A DNA stretch of 64,000 nucleotides from Eubacteriales bacterium (GTDB lineage: Bacteria; Bacillota; Clostridia; Lachnospirales; Lachnospiraceae): positions 1-64,000 of the forward strand of contig JAUNGV010000007.1 in NCBI GenBank assembly GCA_030524225.1. The letters are read 5' to 3'. The first letter of the stretch is position 1. Every line of letters begins with the position of its first letter. The position numbers were made by a program, and so were the translations under genes. The notes beneath the pieces were generated by a model that was given only the letters and a program-made list of their open reading frames with translations, made no database searches and was not told where the DNA came from. Of the stretch, positions 1-8,332 are shown piece by piece.

Positions 1-295
1 CCGGAGGAGGCATGCCACAGCCCGTGAGCAGGGCCGTCGGAGGGAATGCACCACAGCCCCGTGAGCAGGGCCACCGGGGGATGTGGTCTGCGTATTGTGC
101 GGAGGTTTTCTTTTGCCGCACACTTTGGTATACTTTTGGGAGGCGGCGGAACGATTCCGGCGTGGTCTGCGCAGAGGAGCGGACCGACAGGGAAAAACAC
201 TGGCTTTGTACAGGAGCGTCACAAAGCGCGCTGATGGCAGACGAAAGCTGAACTTTTCGCCGTCCGTCGCGGGACGCTCCGGAATGGAGAGAAAC
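1..295. other. Leader region before first gene; imperfect direct repeat
   Basis: I see no convincing gene here. A direct repeat of about 25 bases is visible at 12-35 and 46-72; both copies contain CACAGCCC followed by GTGAGCAGGGCC, and each can form a short GCCC/GGGC stem. The only coding-like frame running through the region is an upstream extension of the first glycosyltransferase. It has no family-like residues before position 296, so I treat it as noncoding. Confidence 0.4.
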
Positions 296-1225
296 ATGCC
301 TTTACTGAGCGCAATTGTACCATGCTACAATGAGGAGGAGAACGTCTCCTTTTTCTATGAGGAATTTATGAAAAACAAGCCCTTTTTTGACAAAGAGGGG
401 TTGGATTATGAGCTGATCTATGTGGACGACGGATCGAGGGACGGTACCGTGGCGGAGGTGAGAAAGCTCAGGGAGAGGGATGAGAGGGTGCATCTCGTCT
501 CCTTCTCCAGAAACTTCGGCAAGGAATCAGCGATCTATGCGGGACTGCAGACAGCCAGAGGAGATTATGTGGCGATGATGGACGCGGATCTGCAGGATCC
601 GCCTTCGCTCCTGCCTGAGCTGTACGGCTATCTGCAGCAGGGGTACGATACGGCGGCGACGCGCCGGGTGGACAGGAAGGGAGAGCCGCCGATCCGCTCC
701 TTCTTTGCCCGTGCGTTTTACAAACTGATCAACCGTTTCTCCAAGACAGAGATTGTGGACGGGGCGCGGGACTATCGTCTGATGAAGCGGCAGGTGGTGG
801 ACGCGGTGCTCTCGATGGCAGAGTACAACCGATTCTCCAAGGGAATCTTCGGATGGGTCGGTTTCCGGACGAAGTGGGTGGAATTTGAGAATGTGGAGCG
901 CCAGAAGGGCGAGACGAAGTGGTCGTTCTGGGGGCTGTTTTTCTATGCGATTGACGGCATTGTGGCGTTTTCGACGGCTCCGCTGGCGATTGCGTCCGTG
1001 ATCGGCGTGCTGTTCTGCGCACTGGCGTTCGTAATGATCCTCTTCGTCGTGATCCGGGCCCTCGTCTGCGGCGATCCGACCTCGGGATGGCCTTCGCTGG
1101 TGTGTATCATTCTGCTGGTCAGCGGCGTGCAGCTGCTCTGCATCGGCGCGATCGGCCAGTATCTGGAGAAGACGTATCTTGAGGTGAAAAAACGTCCGAT
1201 TTATATTGTGAAGGAGACATTCTAG
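296..1225 (+). CDS. Family 2 glycosyltransferase, polyprenyl-phosphate sugar type (GtrB/DPM1-like)
   Basis: About 309 aa. The N-terminal GT-A domain begins with SAIVPCYNEEENV and carries DDGSRDGT and MDADLQDPP, the nucleotide-sugar and metal-binding motifs of GT2 enzymes that load a sugar onto a polyprenyl phosphate. Two hydrophobic segments lie in the last 90 residues (around ATG-relative 225-250 and 265-290), as in GtrB-like proteins, placing it at the inner face of the membrane. Start chosen at 296 because GGAGAG sits four bases upstream; an in-frame ATG at 284 would add only four residues. It opens the exopolysaccharide locus. It probably provides a lipid-linked sugar for a later transfer or modification step; the sugar cannot be told from sequence. 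Confidence 0.88.
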   Translation: MPLLSAIVPCYNEEENVSFFYEEFMKNKPFFDKEGLDYELIYVDDGSRDGTVAEVRKLRERDERVHLVSFSRNFGKESAIYAGLQTARGDYVAMMDADLQDPPSLLPELYGYLQQGYDTAATRRVDRKGEPPIRSFFARAFYKLINRFSKTEIVDGARDYRLMKRQVVDAVLSMAEYNRFSKGIFGWVGFRTKWVEFENVERQKGETKWSFWGLFFYAIDGIVAFSTAPLAIASVIGVLFCALAFVMILFVVIRALVCGDPTSGWPSLVCIILLVSGVQLLCIGAIGQYLEKTYLEVKKRPIYIVKETF

Positions 1226-1426
1226 GCAGCGCATGGCGTGAAGCGGAACGGGTCAAAGACATGCGGCGTTACCATTATGATCGCTGTTCCGCAAGGTGTT
1301 TTCAGTACCAAAAGGCGCTGAAAGTATAAGCGGTGTGCAGCGCGAAGCGCGGGAAGAAGTGTCTCAAAGGAACAAAACAGTAACATAGCCGCGCAGGTGC
1401 GGGACAGACAGGACAGGGAAAAGAGT

Positions 1427-2851
1427 ATGGGTGATAACAGGAAAACAGAGACGGCGAGGCAGAACAGATGGGAGTCCTTAAAGCGTGTGATTGTGCTGCA
1501 GCTCTCCCTTGTGGGGCTGCTGCTGCAGACGGGTGTTTATGCGTATTTCTGGTTTACGGCGTACTATCCGGATGCGGTGCGGCTGAAGCTGAAATTCTAT
1601 TTTAACGGACACGCGCTGATCCTTCTGATTTACTTTTTCCTGCTGCTGTTCTTCTCGAACACATACGGCGGGACGAAAATCGGTTATTTAAAGCCGCTCG
1701 ACGTGATTCTGTCGCAGGCGTTTTCCCTGCTGGCGGTCAACGTCATCTCCTACTTCCAGATCTCGCTGATGCGCAACTGGCTCGTGGAGATCGGACCGAT
1801 GGTGTGGACGATGGCGCTGCAGGTCCTGCTCTCGATCCTGTGGGTGAATCTCAGCGACGCCATATATAAAAAGGTCTTCCCGCCGCGGCAGATGCTGCTC
1901 GTGCACGGGGAGAGGCCGATCGAGGATATTCTGAATAAATTCGCGAGCCGTCCCGACAAGTACCGGATCGCGGACTGTGTCAATATCGCCGAGGGCGAGG
2001 AGAAGGTGAGGGAGCAGATTGATTCGGGCCGGTTCGGAGCCGTGGTTCTCTGGGACATCCCGACGCCCCAGCGCAATCATCTGATGAAATACTGTTTCGG
2101 GATCTCGATGCGCACTTATGTCATGCCGAAAATCCCGGACGTACTGACCAAGGGTTCCTCCCAGCTGCACCTGTTCGACACGCCGCTCTATCTGACGAGA
2201 GAGTATGCGCTGACCTTCGAGCAGCGGTTCTGGAAACGGGCGATCGACATTGTCTGCGCCCTGCTGCTGTTGATTCTCTCCTCACCGATCACGATTGTGA
2301 CGGCGATTGCGATCAAGGCCTACGATGGTGGCCCGGTCTTTTACAAACAGATCCGGTGCACGCTGGGACAGAAAGAATTCGGCATCATTAAATTCCGCAG
2401 TATGAAGGTGGATGCGGAGAAAGACGGGGTGGCGCGTCTGGCCGCCAAGAATGATTCGCGGATCACGCCGATCGGCCGGTTTATCCGTGCTGTGCGGATT
2501 GACGAGCTGCCGCAGCTCATCAATATTTTAAAGGGAGAGATGTCGTTTATCGGGCCGAGGCCGGAGCGTCCGCAGATCATCGCGCAGTATATGGAAGAAA
2601 TGCCGGAGTTCGGCTACCGCACGAAGGTCAAGGCGGGGCTGGCCGGTTACGCGCAGGTTTACGGCAAATACAACACGACGCCCTACGATAAGCTCAAGCT
2701 CGACCTGACGTACATTCAGAATTACTCCGTCTGGCTTGATTTAAAGTTGATGCTCCTGACGCTGAAAATCCTGATTCAGCCGGAGAGCACCGAGGGGGTG
2801 GAGCAGAATCAGGTGACGGCGATGAAGCGGGCGAAGGAAGAAGAGAAATAA
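1427..2851 (+). CDS. Exopolysaccharide initiating sugar-phosphate transferase (undecaprenyl-phosphate glycosylphosphotransferase)
   Basis: About 474 aa. The N-terminal half holds several membrane segments (roughly residues 20-135) and a Rossmann-like region. The C-terminal ~190 residues are the bacterial sugar transferase domain: a membrane entry helix after RFWKRAIDIV, then KFRSM, RIDELPQL and FIGPRPERP, the hallmark motifs of polyisoprenyl-phosphate hexose-1-phosphate transferases (WcaJ/CpsE class). It transfers a sugar phosphate from a nucleotide sugar to undecaprenyl phosphate and so starts repeat-unit assembly. Start at ATG 1427 has AGGGAA six bases upstream; a GTG at 1397 is the longer alternative. 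It is followed after 22 bases by the chain-length protein, as expected for one operon. Confidence 0.93.
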   Translation: MGDNRKTETARQNRWESLKRVIVLQLSLVGLLLQTGVYAYFWFTAYYPDAVRLKLKFYFNGHALILLIYFFLLLFFSNTYGGTKIGYLKPLDVILSQAFSLLAVNVISYFQISLMRNWLVEIGPMVWTMALQVLLSILWVNLSDAIYKKVFPPRQMLLVHGERPIEDILNKFASRPDKYRIADCVNIAEGEEKVREQIDSGRFGAVVLWDIPTPQRNHLMKYCFGISMRTYVMPKIPDVLTKGSSQLHLFDTPLYLTREYALTFEQRFWKRAIDIVCALLLLILSSPITIVTAIAIKAYDGGPVFYKQIRCTLGQKEFGIIKFRSMKVDAEKDGVARLAAKNDSRITPIGRFIRAVRIDELPQLINILKGEMSFIGPRPERPQIIAQYMEEMPEFGYRTKVKAGLAGYAQVYGKYNTTPYDKLKLDLTYIQNYSVWLDLKLMLLTLKILIQPESTEGVEQNQVTAMKRAKEEEK

Positions 2852-2873
2852 AAAGAGAGTCTGGAGATACATA

Positions 2874-4349
2874 GTGGGTACAGAAAACAGGAAAGAGCGA
2901 AGCGGCGGAAACACCAAAAACAGTAAAAACGGCAAAAAGAACAGCCGGAGTGAAGTGGAACAGATCCAGCGGGATGACGCGGGGCGGATTCTGCGGAACG
3001 CGCACGGAATTCTGCAGGGCGGAGGACGGCTGGATGAGGAGCTGAACCGGCGCGCTCTGTATCTGCGGGTGCGGGGGAGGCTCTGGATTGTCCCGCTGGC
3101 GGCTCTGCTCGGCGCGCTGCTCGGAGGACTCGTCTATTTCCTGGCGACGACGGTGTGGGCGGACGCCAGAGAGTATCAGGAGGTTTCGAAGCTCTACCTT
3201 GATTTTGCCTACGACGAGACGGGAACGGTTTATGATTATTACAATGGGGCGACGTGGACGGATCTTCTGACCGCGAATCCGGAGATCTCGGACAGAATCA
3301 TGGAGAGACTGCCGGAAGATGTGGGGCTCGATGTGGTAAAGGCGAGCGCGGAGGCGGAGATTCTCTCGGATATCCGGCTGCTGACGGTGACGGTGACGAA
3401 TCCGGACCGGGAGACGACGCAGGCGATTGCACAGGCAATCAACGAGGCGCTCGTCGCCTTCGGAGAGAGCGCCAAGGAGTTTTCACAGATCACCTTCCTC
3501 TCGAGCGAGGGGCCGTCTCTCGTCATGGTGTCCGACCGGACACGCAACGCGGTTCTCCTCGGTCTGGCCCTCGGTCTGCTGGCGGGCGCGTTCGGACTGT
3601 GGCTCCGGGAGACGCTGGACGATGCGGTCTATGTGCCGGAGGACGCGGCCAGACGCTACGGCGTTCCGGTGCTGGGAGTGCTGGTGCGGGATCTGGCACG
3701 GAATAAGGAAACCGGCGCCGCGGAGACGGACCGGATCGGGACGCTGCTGACAGCGGAGGCGGTGCAGGAACGGGAGAAGGGCTGGAGAAGGCTGGCGAAG
3801 CCGGGTACGCAGGCGGCGCAGTTCCCATGGACCCGGGAAGTGATGGAGGCAAATCTCGCGTATTTATTCGGAGAGCAGACATCTGCACATCAGACTGCGG
3901 GGAAGCAGACCGCAGAGCGGCAGAGTTCCGGTCAGGAAAGTGCGGGTGTGGATGGCGCAGGCGGGGAGACCGGTGTGGATAGAAGTCTGGCGCTGCTCTC
4001 CCTGCATGGAGAACAGGAGGCGGCACAGGCTGCGCGGGCCCTGGCGGGAGAGGCCGGAGTGGAACCGCAGCGGCAGCCGTTGCAGACGGCTGCGGGGAAA
4101 GAGGATGCGCAGAGAGCGTCCGGCGCGGCGGAAATGCCGCGTTTGATTCCGATGGACGCGCCGCGGGATGCGGCGGCGTTTGGCGCGTGCCGGGAGACGG
4201 ACGGTGTGATTCTGGCGCTGCGCTGCGGTGCGCCGGACGGCGCGCGTGTGGACTGGTTGCTTGGACAGCTGCGGACGCAGGGAATCCCCCTGCGGGGACT
4301 GGTGCTGACCGGAGCGAGCGGGAAGTTTCTGAGAGAATATTACAGATGA
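2874..4349 (+). CDS. Wzz-like polysaccharide chain-length/co-polymerase protein with degenerate kinase-like C-terminus
   Basis: 491 aa from a GTG start with GGAGA seven bases upstream. A charged, low-complexity N-terminus (1-60) precedes a membrane segment (about 71-91), an extracytoplasmic domain (about 95-220) and a second membrane segment (about 226-244), the Wzz/CpsC arrangement. After a polar linker rich in Gln, Ala and Gly (about 335-368), residues 369-395 and 443-491 resemble the first strand and a late strand/helix of a BY-kinase or ParA fold (DGVILALRCG, GLVLTGA), but no Walker A lysine loop is present and the C-terminus has only one Tyr pair. I infer a fused, catalytically dead CpsD-like tail. 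Role: control of chain length in Wzy-dependent export. Confidence 0.8.
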   Translation: MGTENRKERSGGNTKNSKNGKKNSRSEVEQIQRDDAGRILRNAHGILQGGGRLDEELNRRALYLRVRGRLWIVPLAALLGALLGGLVYFLATTVWADAREYQEVSKLYLDFAYDETGTVYDYYNGATWTDLLTANPEISDRIMERLPEDVGLDVVKASAEAEILSDIRLLTVTVTNPDRETTQAIAQAINEALVAFGESAKEFSQITFLSSEGPSLVMVSDRTRNAVLLGLALGLLAGAFGLWLRETLDDAVYVPEDAARRYGVPVLGVLVRDLARNKETGAAETDRIGTLLTAEAVQEREKGWRRLAKPGTQAAQFPWTREVMEANLAYLFGEQTSAHQTAGKQTAERQSSGQESAGVDGAGGETGVDRSLALLSLHGEQEAAQAARALAGEAGVEPQRQPLQTAAGKEDAQRASGAAEMPRLIPMDAPRDAAAFGACRETDGVILALRCGAPDGARVDWLLGQLRTQGIPLRGLVLTGASGKFLREYYR

Positions 4350-4409
4350 GAGCATATTGCAGATAAGAGACGGAATACCAGAGAAGAGGCAGGGAGGAGT
4401 GGGTGGAGT

Positions 4410-5195
4410 ATGATGCGGTTACAGGTGCTGGTCGCCAGCATGGAACAGAATGTGACGACGCTGGCGGAACAGATGAATCTCCGAACCGAAGCGATTCTCT
4501 GCAATCAGGGCGGCTGCGTTGCCTATGAGGAGTATCAGCACCGGGGACGCAGGGTGCGCGCGTGGACGTTTCAGGAGCGCGGCGTCGGCCGCAACCGCAA
4601 CAATGCGCTGCTGCGGGCCGACGGGGACCTGTGCCTGTTCTCCGATGAGGATATCGTCTATGAGGACGATTATGAGGAGAAAATCCTGCGGGCGTTTGAG
4701 GAGAATCCGGAGGCGGACCTCCTGCTGTTCAATGTGGAGGCGGCAGAGGGCAGAAAGACGTATGAGAACCTGCGGCGCAAGCGGGTACGCTGGTATAATT
4801 ACGGGCGATACCCCACCTACAGCGTCTGTGCCAGACGCAGCGCCCTGCACCGGGCCAACGTCTGGTTCTCCCTTCTGTTCGGCGGCGGAGCGAAGTATTC
4901 CAACGGAGAGGACTCTCTGTTTCTCCATGACTGCCTCAGGAAGGGGCTGACGCTCTATGCGGTGCCGGTGACCATCGGGTATGAACGGGAGAGACAGGGC
5001 GGCGCGTCCACCTGGTTTACGGGATATAATGAGAAGTTTTTCTATGACCGGGGCGTGCTTTACCACTTTCTGTACGGGAGGATGGCGGGGATCTTCGCCC
5101 TTCGTTTTCTCCTGGCGCACCGGGAGCAGATGTGCCGGGAGATCCCGCTGCGGGAGGCGTATGGAATCATGAGAAGGGGAATCCGGGAGGCATAA
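4410..5195 (+). CDS. Glycosyltransferase, GT2-like
   Basis: 261 aa. It has a compact GT-A-like fold: RNRNNALLRADGDLC followed by FSDEDIVYEDDY, where the acidic cluster is the probable nucleotide-sugar/metal site, then GGAKYSNGEDSLFLHDC, which resembles the catalytic ED region of GT2 enzymes. No membrane segment is seen. The usual first strand reads LQVLVASME rather than the classical SVIIPxYN, so this is a divergent member. It lies 60 bases after the chain-length gene and abuts the EpsG-like polymerase gene, consistent with adding one sugar of the repeat unit. MM at the N-terminus leaves the exact start (4410 or 4413) open. Confidence 0.78.
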   Translation: MMRLQVLVASMEQNVTTLAEQMNLRTEAILCNQGGCVAYEEYQHRGRRVRAWTFQERGVGRNRNNALLRADGDLCLFSDEDIVYEDDYEEKILRAFEENPEADLLLFNVEAAEGRKTYENLRRKRVRWYNYGRYPTYSVCARRSALHRANVWFSLLFGGGAKYSNGEDSLFLHDCLRKGLTLYAVPVTIGYERERQGGASTWFTGYNEKFFYDRGVLYHFLYGRMAGIFALRFLLAHREQMCREIPLREAYGIMRRGIREA

Positions 5196-5197
5196 GG

Positions 5198-6331
5198 GTG
5201 CTGATTTATTTGATTGTGACGGCGCTGACGGTGCTGCTCGCTGTTCTGGTAAGGCCGGAGCAGAACGTCTGCGCCGTGAGCGGGAGATATACGCGGGCAG
5301 TGTCCCGGCAGAGCATGCTGTCGGGGGGCTGCCTTCTTGCGATTTTTATCCTGTTGTTTCTGCCGGAGGCTCTGCGGATTAATATCGGCAACGATTACGC
5401 CAGGTACGTCGAATTCATGCATCTGATCCGGGCGAACGCGTATGTGCCGACGGAGGCGGGCTTTAATCTCTTCGTGTGGGTGGTCTATGCGGTCTGCGGA
5501 TATGAGAATTATCTGCTCGTCTTCGCCCTGTTCGCAGCGATGACGGCGGGGCTCTTTCTGGCGGCGATCCGGCGGCAGGCGGAGAATTTTGCGTTTACTT
5601 TTTTTCTCTTCATGATGTTCGGCTACTATTTTCAGAGCTACAACACGGTGCGCTACTACTTTGCCCTCGCCCTTGTCGTCTATGCGCTGCGCTTTCTGCT
5701 GGCGCGGGAGTATCTGCCGTTTCTGGCGTTTGTGGCGCTGGGCGCGACGTTCCACAAGTCGGTGCTCGTGGTGCTGTTGTTGTATCCGCTGGCGCTCTTT
5801 GCGTGGAAGAAATGGCAGCTGGCCGTGATGCTGGCTTTCTGCACGAGCTTTCTGTTGTTTCAGGACTTCTGGCTGCGGGTCGTTGTTTGTCTCTATCCTT
5901 CCTATGAAAATACGGAGTATCTGACCGGGAGCGGTCTGCAGTACGGCAATATTGCGCGCTGCGGCGCGGTGGCGCTGCTGGCGATCCTGTATTACAGGGA
6001 GGCGGTGCAGGGCAGCAGGACGAACCGGTTCTATTTCTACTGTAATCTGGGGGCGCTGGCGCTGTATACCTTCTGTTCGTTTCTGCCGATCATCTCCCGG
6101 ATCGGGTATTATCTGACCGTGACGCAGATCTTTTTTCTGCCGGCGATTCTGCGCAGCATTCCGCCGGAGAGGAAGCGGGAGAAGCGGTTCTGGACTATCG
6201 TCGTGATCGCGGCGGCGATCCTTTATTTTGCGGTGTTTCTGTACAAGGCCTCGGCGCAGAATGTGAAAATCGTGCCGTATCAGAGTTTTCTGTTTACGGA
6301 TATGCCGAGTATTCTGTCGGACGTCAACTGA
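5198..6331 (+). CDS. EpsG-like polysaccharide polymerase (Wzy role)
   Basis: About 377 aa, dominated by hydrophobic segments: ten or more predicted membrane spans from the very N-terminus (VLIYLIVTALTVLLAV) to about residue 360. The motif NIGNDYARYVEFM in the second to third span is typical of the EpsG family, which polymerises repeat units at the outer face of the membrane. GTG start at 5198 has GGGAGG seven bases upstream and lies two bases after the preceding stop. Placement among glycosyltransferases supports the Wzy role. No separate flippase (Wzx) gene is visible in this window. Confidence 0.85.
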   Translation: MLIYLIVTALTVLLAVLVRPEQNVCAVSGRYTRAVSRQSMLSGGCLLAIFILLFLPEALRINIGNDYARYVEFMHLIRANAYVPTEAGFNLFVWVVYAVCGYENYLLVFALFAAMTAGLFLAAIRRQAENFAFTFFLFMMFGYYFQSYNTVRYYFALALVVYALRFLLAREYLPFLAFVALGATFHKSVLVVLLLYPLALFAWKKWQLAVMLAFCTSFLLFQDFWLRVVVCLYPSYENTEYLTGSGLQYGNIARCGAVALLAILYYREAVQGSRTNRFYFYCNLGALALYTFCSFLPIISRIGYYLTVTQIFFLPAILRSIPPERKREKRFWTIVVIAAAILYFAVFLYKASAQNVKIVPYQSFLFTDMPSILSDVN

Positions 6332-6385
6332 GGCGGAAGGGAGCGGAAGCGGGCTGAGTGAAAACGCTCTGACAGGGAGGAAAGT

Positions 6386-7336
6386 ATGGAGGAGAAGAAA
6401 GTACCCTTTTTCTCAGTAATTGTAGCGAGCTATAACGCAGGGGACAAACTGCGGCGGACAGTGCAGTCCGTTCTCTCGCAGACCTGCGGGGATTACGAGA
6501 TCATCGTCAAGGACGCGGGATCATCGGATGGATCGGTACAGGAACTGCCGCAGGATGCGCGCCTGCGTCTGATTGCGGGGCGGGACCGCGGAATTTACGA
6601 TGGCATGAATCAGGGTGTGGCGGAGGCGGCGGGCCGATACCTGCTCTTTCTGAACTGCGGGGATAACCTGCACGATATGCAGGTGCTGGAGCGGGTTAAG
6701 GAAGCGGCGCAGACGGAAGAGAGAAGGGCAGTGGCACAACCGGGGGGAGACGGGACAAGGCGGATGTCGGAAGGAAAACAGTACGCGGAGAAGGCGGCCT
6801 GCGGGGAGAGAGACGCGGGAGTGAAGGCGGACGGAAGAGCGGATAGAGAGGCAGACGCCCCGCGCTTTGTTTTTTACGGCGATATTATGGAGGAGACGAG
6901 CGGGCAGCGCGTGCGGGCCAATCCCGTGATCGACGACTTTGCGTGTTACCGGAATCTGCCCTGTCATCAGGCCTGCTTTTACAGCCGGGGGCTGTTTGCA
7001 GAGCGGGGATTTGACATTGCGCTGCGCGTGCGCGCGGACTATGAGCATTTTCTGTGGTGCTACTACCGGGCAGGAGCGAGAATGGTGTATCTGGACTGCG
7101 TCGTGGCGGACTATGAGGGCGGCGGGTTCTCGGAGACGGCGGAGAACCGGGCCGTCTCCGCGGCGGAGCACCGGATGGTGACGGCGATGTATCTGCCGTG
7201 GGGGAAACGGGCGCTCTTTCGCCTGTACATGATTGCGACGCTCCAGCCGCTGCGGGAGAAAATCGCCCACGGCAGGCACACGGCGGCGCTGTACAACGCC
7301 CTCAAGGCGAGAGTGTACGGGAGAGGAAAGGCATGA
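6386..7336 (+). CDS. Family 2 glycosyltransferase with a low-complexity insert
   Basis: 316 aa. N-terminal GT2 signatures are clear: FFSVIVASYNAGDKL, KDAGSSDGS (Asp near 48), GRDRGIYDGMNQG and LNCGDN (Asp near 93), as in WcaE/WcaA-like transferases that build exopolysaccharide repeats. Residues about 108-158 are a hydrophilic stretch rich in Arg, Glu, Gly and Ala that does not look like family sequence; conserved sequence resumes with FVFYGDIME. The C-terminal part (HQACFY, DYEHFL) is the acceptor-side domain. ATG 6386 follows AGGGAGG by five bases. The stop overlaps the start of the next gene by four bases (ATGA). Confidence 0.88.
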   Translation: MEEKKVPFFSVIVASYNAGDKLRRTVQSVLSQTCGDYEIIVKDAGSSDGSVQELPQDARLRLIAGRDRGIYDGMNQGVAEAAGRYLLFLNCGDNLHDMQVLERVKEAAQTEERRAVAQPGGDGTRRMSEGKQYAEKAACGERDAGVKADGRADREADAPRFVFYGDIMEETSGQRVRANPVIDDFACYRNLPCHQACFYSRGLFAERGFDIALRVRADYEHFLWCYYRAGARMVYLDCVVADYEGGGFSETAENRAVSAAEHRMVTAMYLPWGKRALFRLYMIATLQPLREKIAHGRHTAALYNALKARVYGRGKA

Positions 7337-8301
7337 TGGGAAAAGATGGCGGAGCGCAGAGCGGAGGGAACGGCGCAGCGACGGCGGAAAGCGGTGAAAT
7401 TGCCGGTAGAAGGCGACTTTCAGGTAATCGTGTTTCGGAACTGGGAGATATTGCCGGCAAGGGAAATTCGGGCAATCGGATCGCGGAGCTGCGAGATACC
7501 GGCATCAAAGAGCGGGTATTGGAGGAGCTCTGTGAACTGGCGCAAAGACATCGTATAACAAGGCTGATTCTGTTCGGGTCCCGTGCACGGGGGGATTTTA
7601 AAGAGCGAAGCGATATTGATCTGGCGGTGCAGGGGGAGGACGTTGCCGCATTTGTGCTGGATGCGGAGGAAGAGACGTCGACGCTGCTGAAATATGATAT
7701 GGTAAATCTGGATGTGCCGATACAGCCGGAACTACTGGCTGCAATCCGGCAGGAAGGTCGGATCTTATATGAATACGTATGGAATAAATGCTCGATAGCA
7801 TTTATTCCATACACGAATCAGGATCGTGAACGATCCCGATTCGAAGATTGCATCGCAGAAACCGCCTGCGCGGATTTCTGCTCACAGTGCCGCAGGCAAG
7901 CTGCGGCAGAGATGTATAAATATGAAAACTTCTGTGCTGCGCTTTCTAATATGCGGGAGATCTATCGGTACGAGGAACCTTATGACACGGTTGTTCTCAC
8001 AGGCCTTGTGGGATTGTATGAGATTTGTTTTGAACAGGCGTGGAAGATGATGAAGGAAATATTGGAGCGGCATGGCTATGAGGCGGGAGCGACAGGATCT
8101 CCAAAGATTATTTTGAAGACCGCCTATCAGGCCGGAATGATTCAGGACGAGGCGATCTGGATCCGGGCGCTGCAGGAGCGAAATAATGTGGCACATGCGT
8201 ATAACCGGGAAATTGCACACGGCATTGTGGTGCAGGCAAAGACGTCGTTCTACGATATGTTCTGTGCGCTGCGGGTGGAAATCGAGAAAAGATGGCTGTG
8301 A
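7333..8301 (+). CDS. Fused MntA-like nucleotidyltransferase and HepT/HEPN (HI0074-type) protein
   Basis: About 322 aa from ATG 7333, translationally coupled to the preceding transferase. Residues 1-50 are low complexity with an internal repeat (SGNRVSELGDIA / SGNRIAELRDTG). Residues about 57-148 form a minimal nucleotidyltransferase: G82-S83, then ten residues, D94-x-D96, the GSx10DxD motif of MntA antitoxins. Residues about 195-322 are a HEPN domain with R283, H288 and Y290, the Rx4HxY motif of HepT-type ribonuclease toxins. In known systems MntA adds AMP to the HepT tyrosine and silences it; the two are normally separate proteins. Here they share one frame, joined by about 45 residues encoded by a chain of perfect hairpins. 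Whether the fusion is translated through is unknown. Confidence 0.85.
   Translation: MMGKDGGAQSGGNGAATAESGEIAGRRRLSGNRVSELGDIAGKGNSGNRIAELRDTGIKERVLEELCELAQRHRITRLILFGSRARGDFKERSDIDLAVQGEDVAAFVLDAEEETSTLLKYDMVNLDVPIQPELLAAIRQEGRILYEYVWNKCSIAFIPYTNQDRERSRFEDCIAETACADFCSQCRRQAAAEMYKYENFCAALSNMREIYRYEEPYDTVVLTGLVGLYEICFEQAWKMMKEILERHGYEAGATGSPKIILKTAYQAGMIQDEAIWIRALQERNNVAHAYNREIAHGIVVQAKTSFYDMFCALRVEIEKRWL
7777..7908. repeat. Array of four tandem inverted repeats inside the MNT-HEPN gene
   Basis: Four stem-loops follow one another: 7777-7791 with 7798-7812 (15-bp perfect stem, loop TCGATA); 7814-7827 with 7830-7843 (14 bp, one mismatch); 7855-7865 with 7870-7881 (11 bp with one bulged base); and 7888-7895 with 7901-7908 (8-bp perfect stem). 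The block starts where the nucleotidyltransferase homology stops and ends four bases before the ATG at 7912, from which HEPN homology begins, so it occupies the position of a former intergenic spacer. Confidence 0.85.
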
Positions 8302-8332
8302 GCAGTAAAAGCGCTCCAAAATGAGGAGGAGT

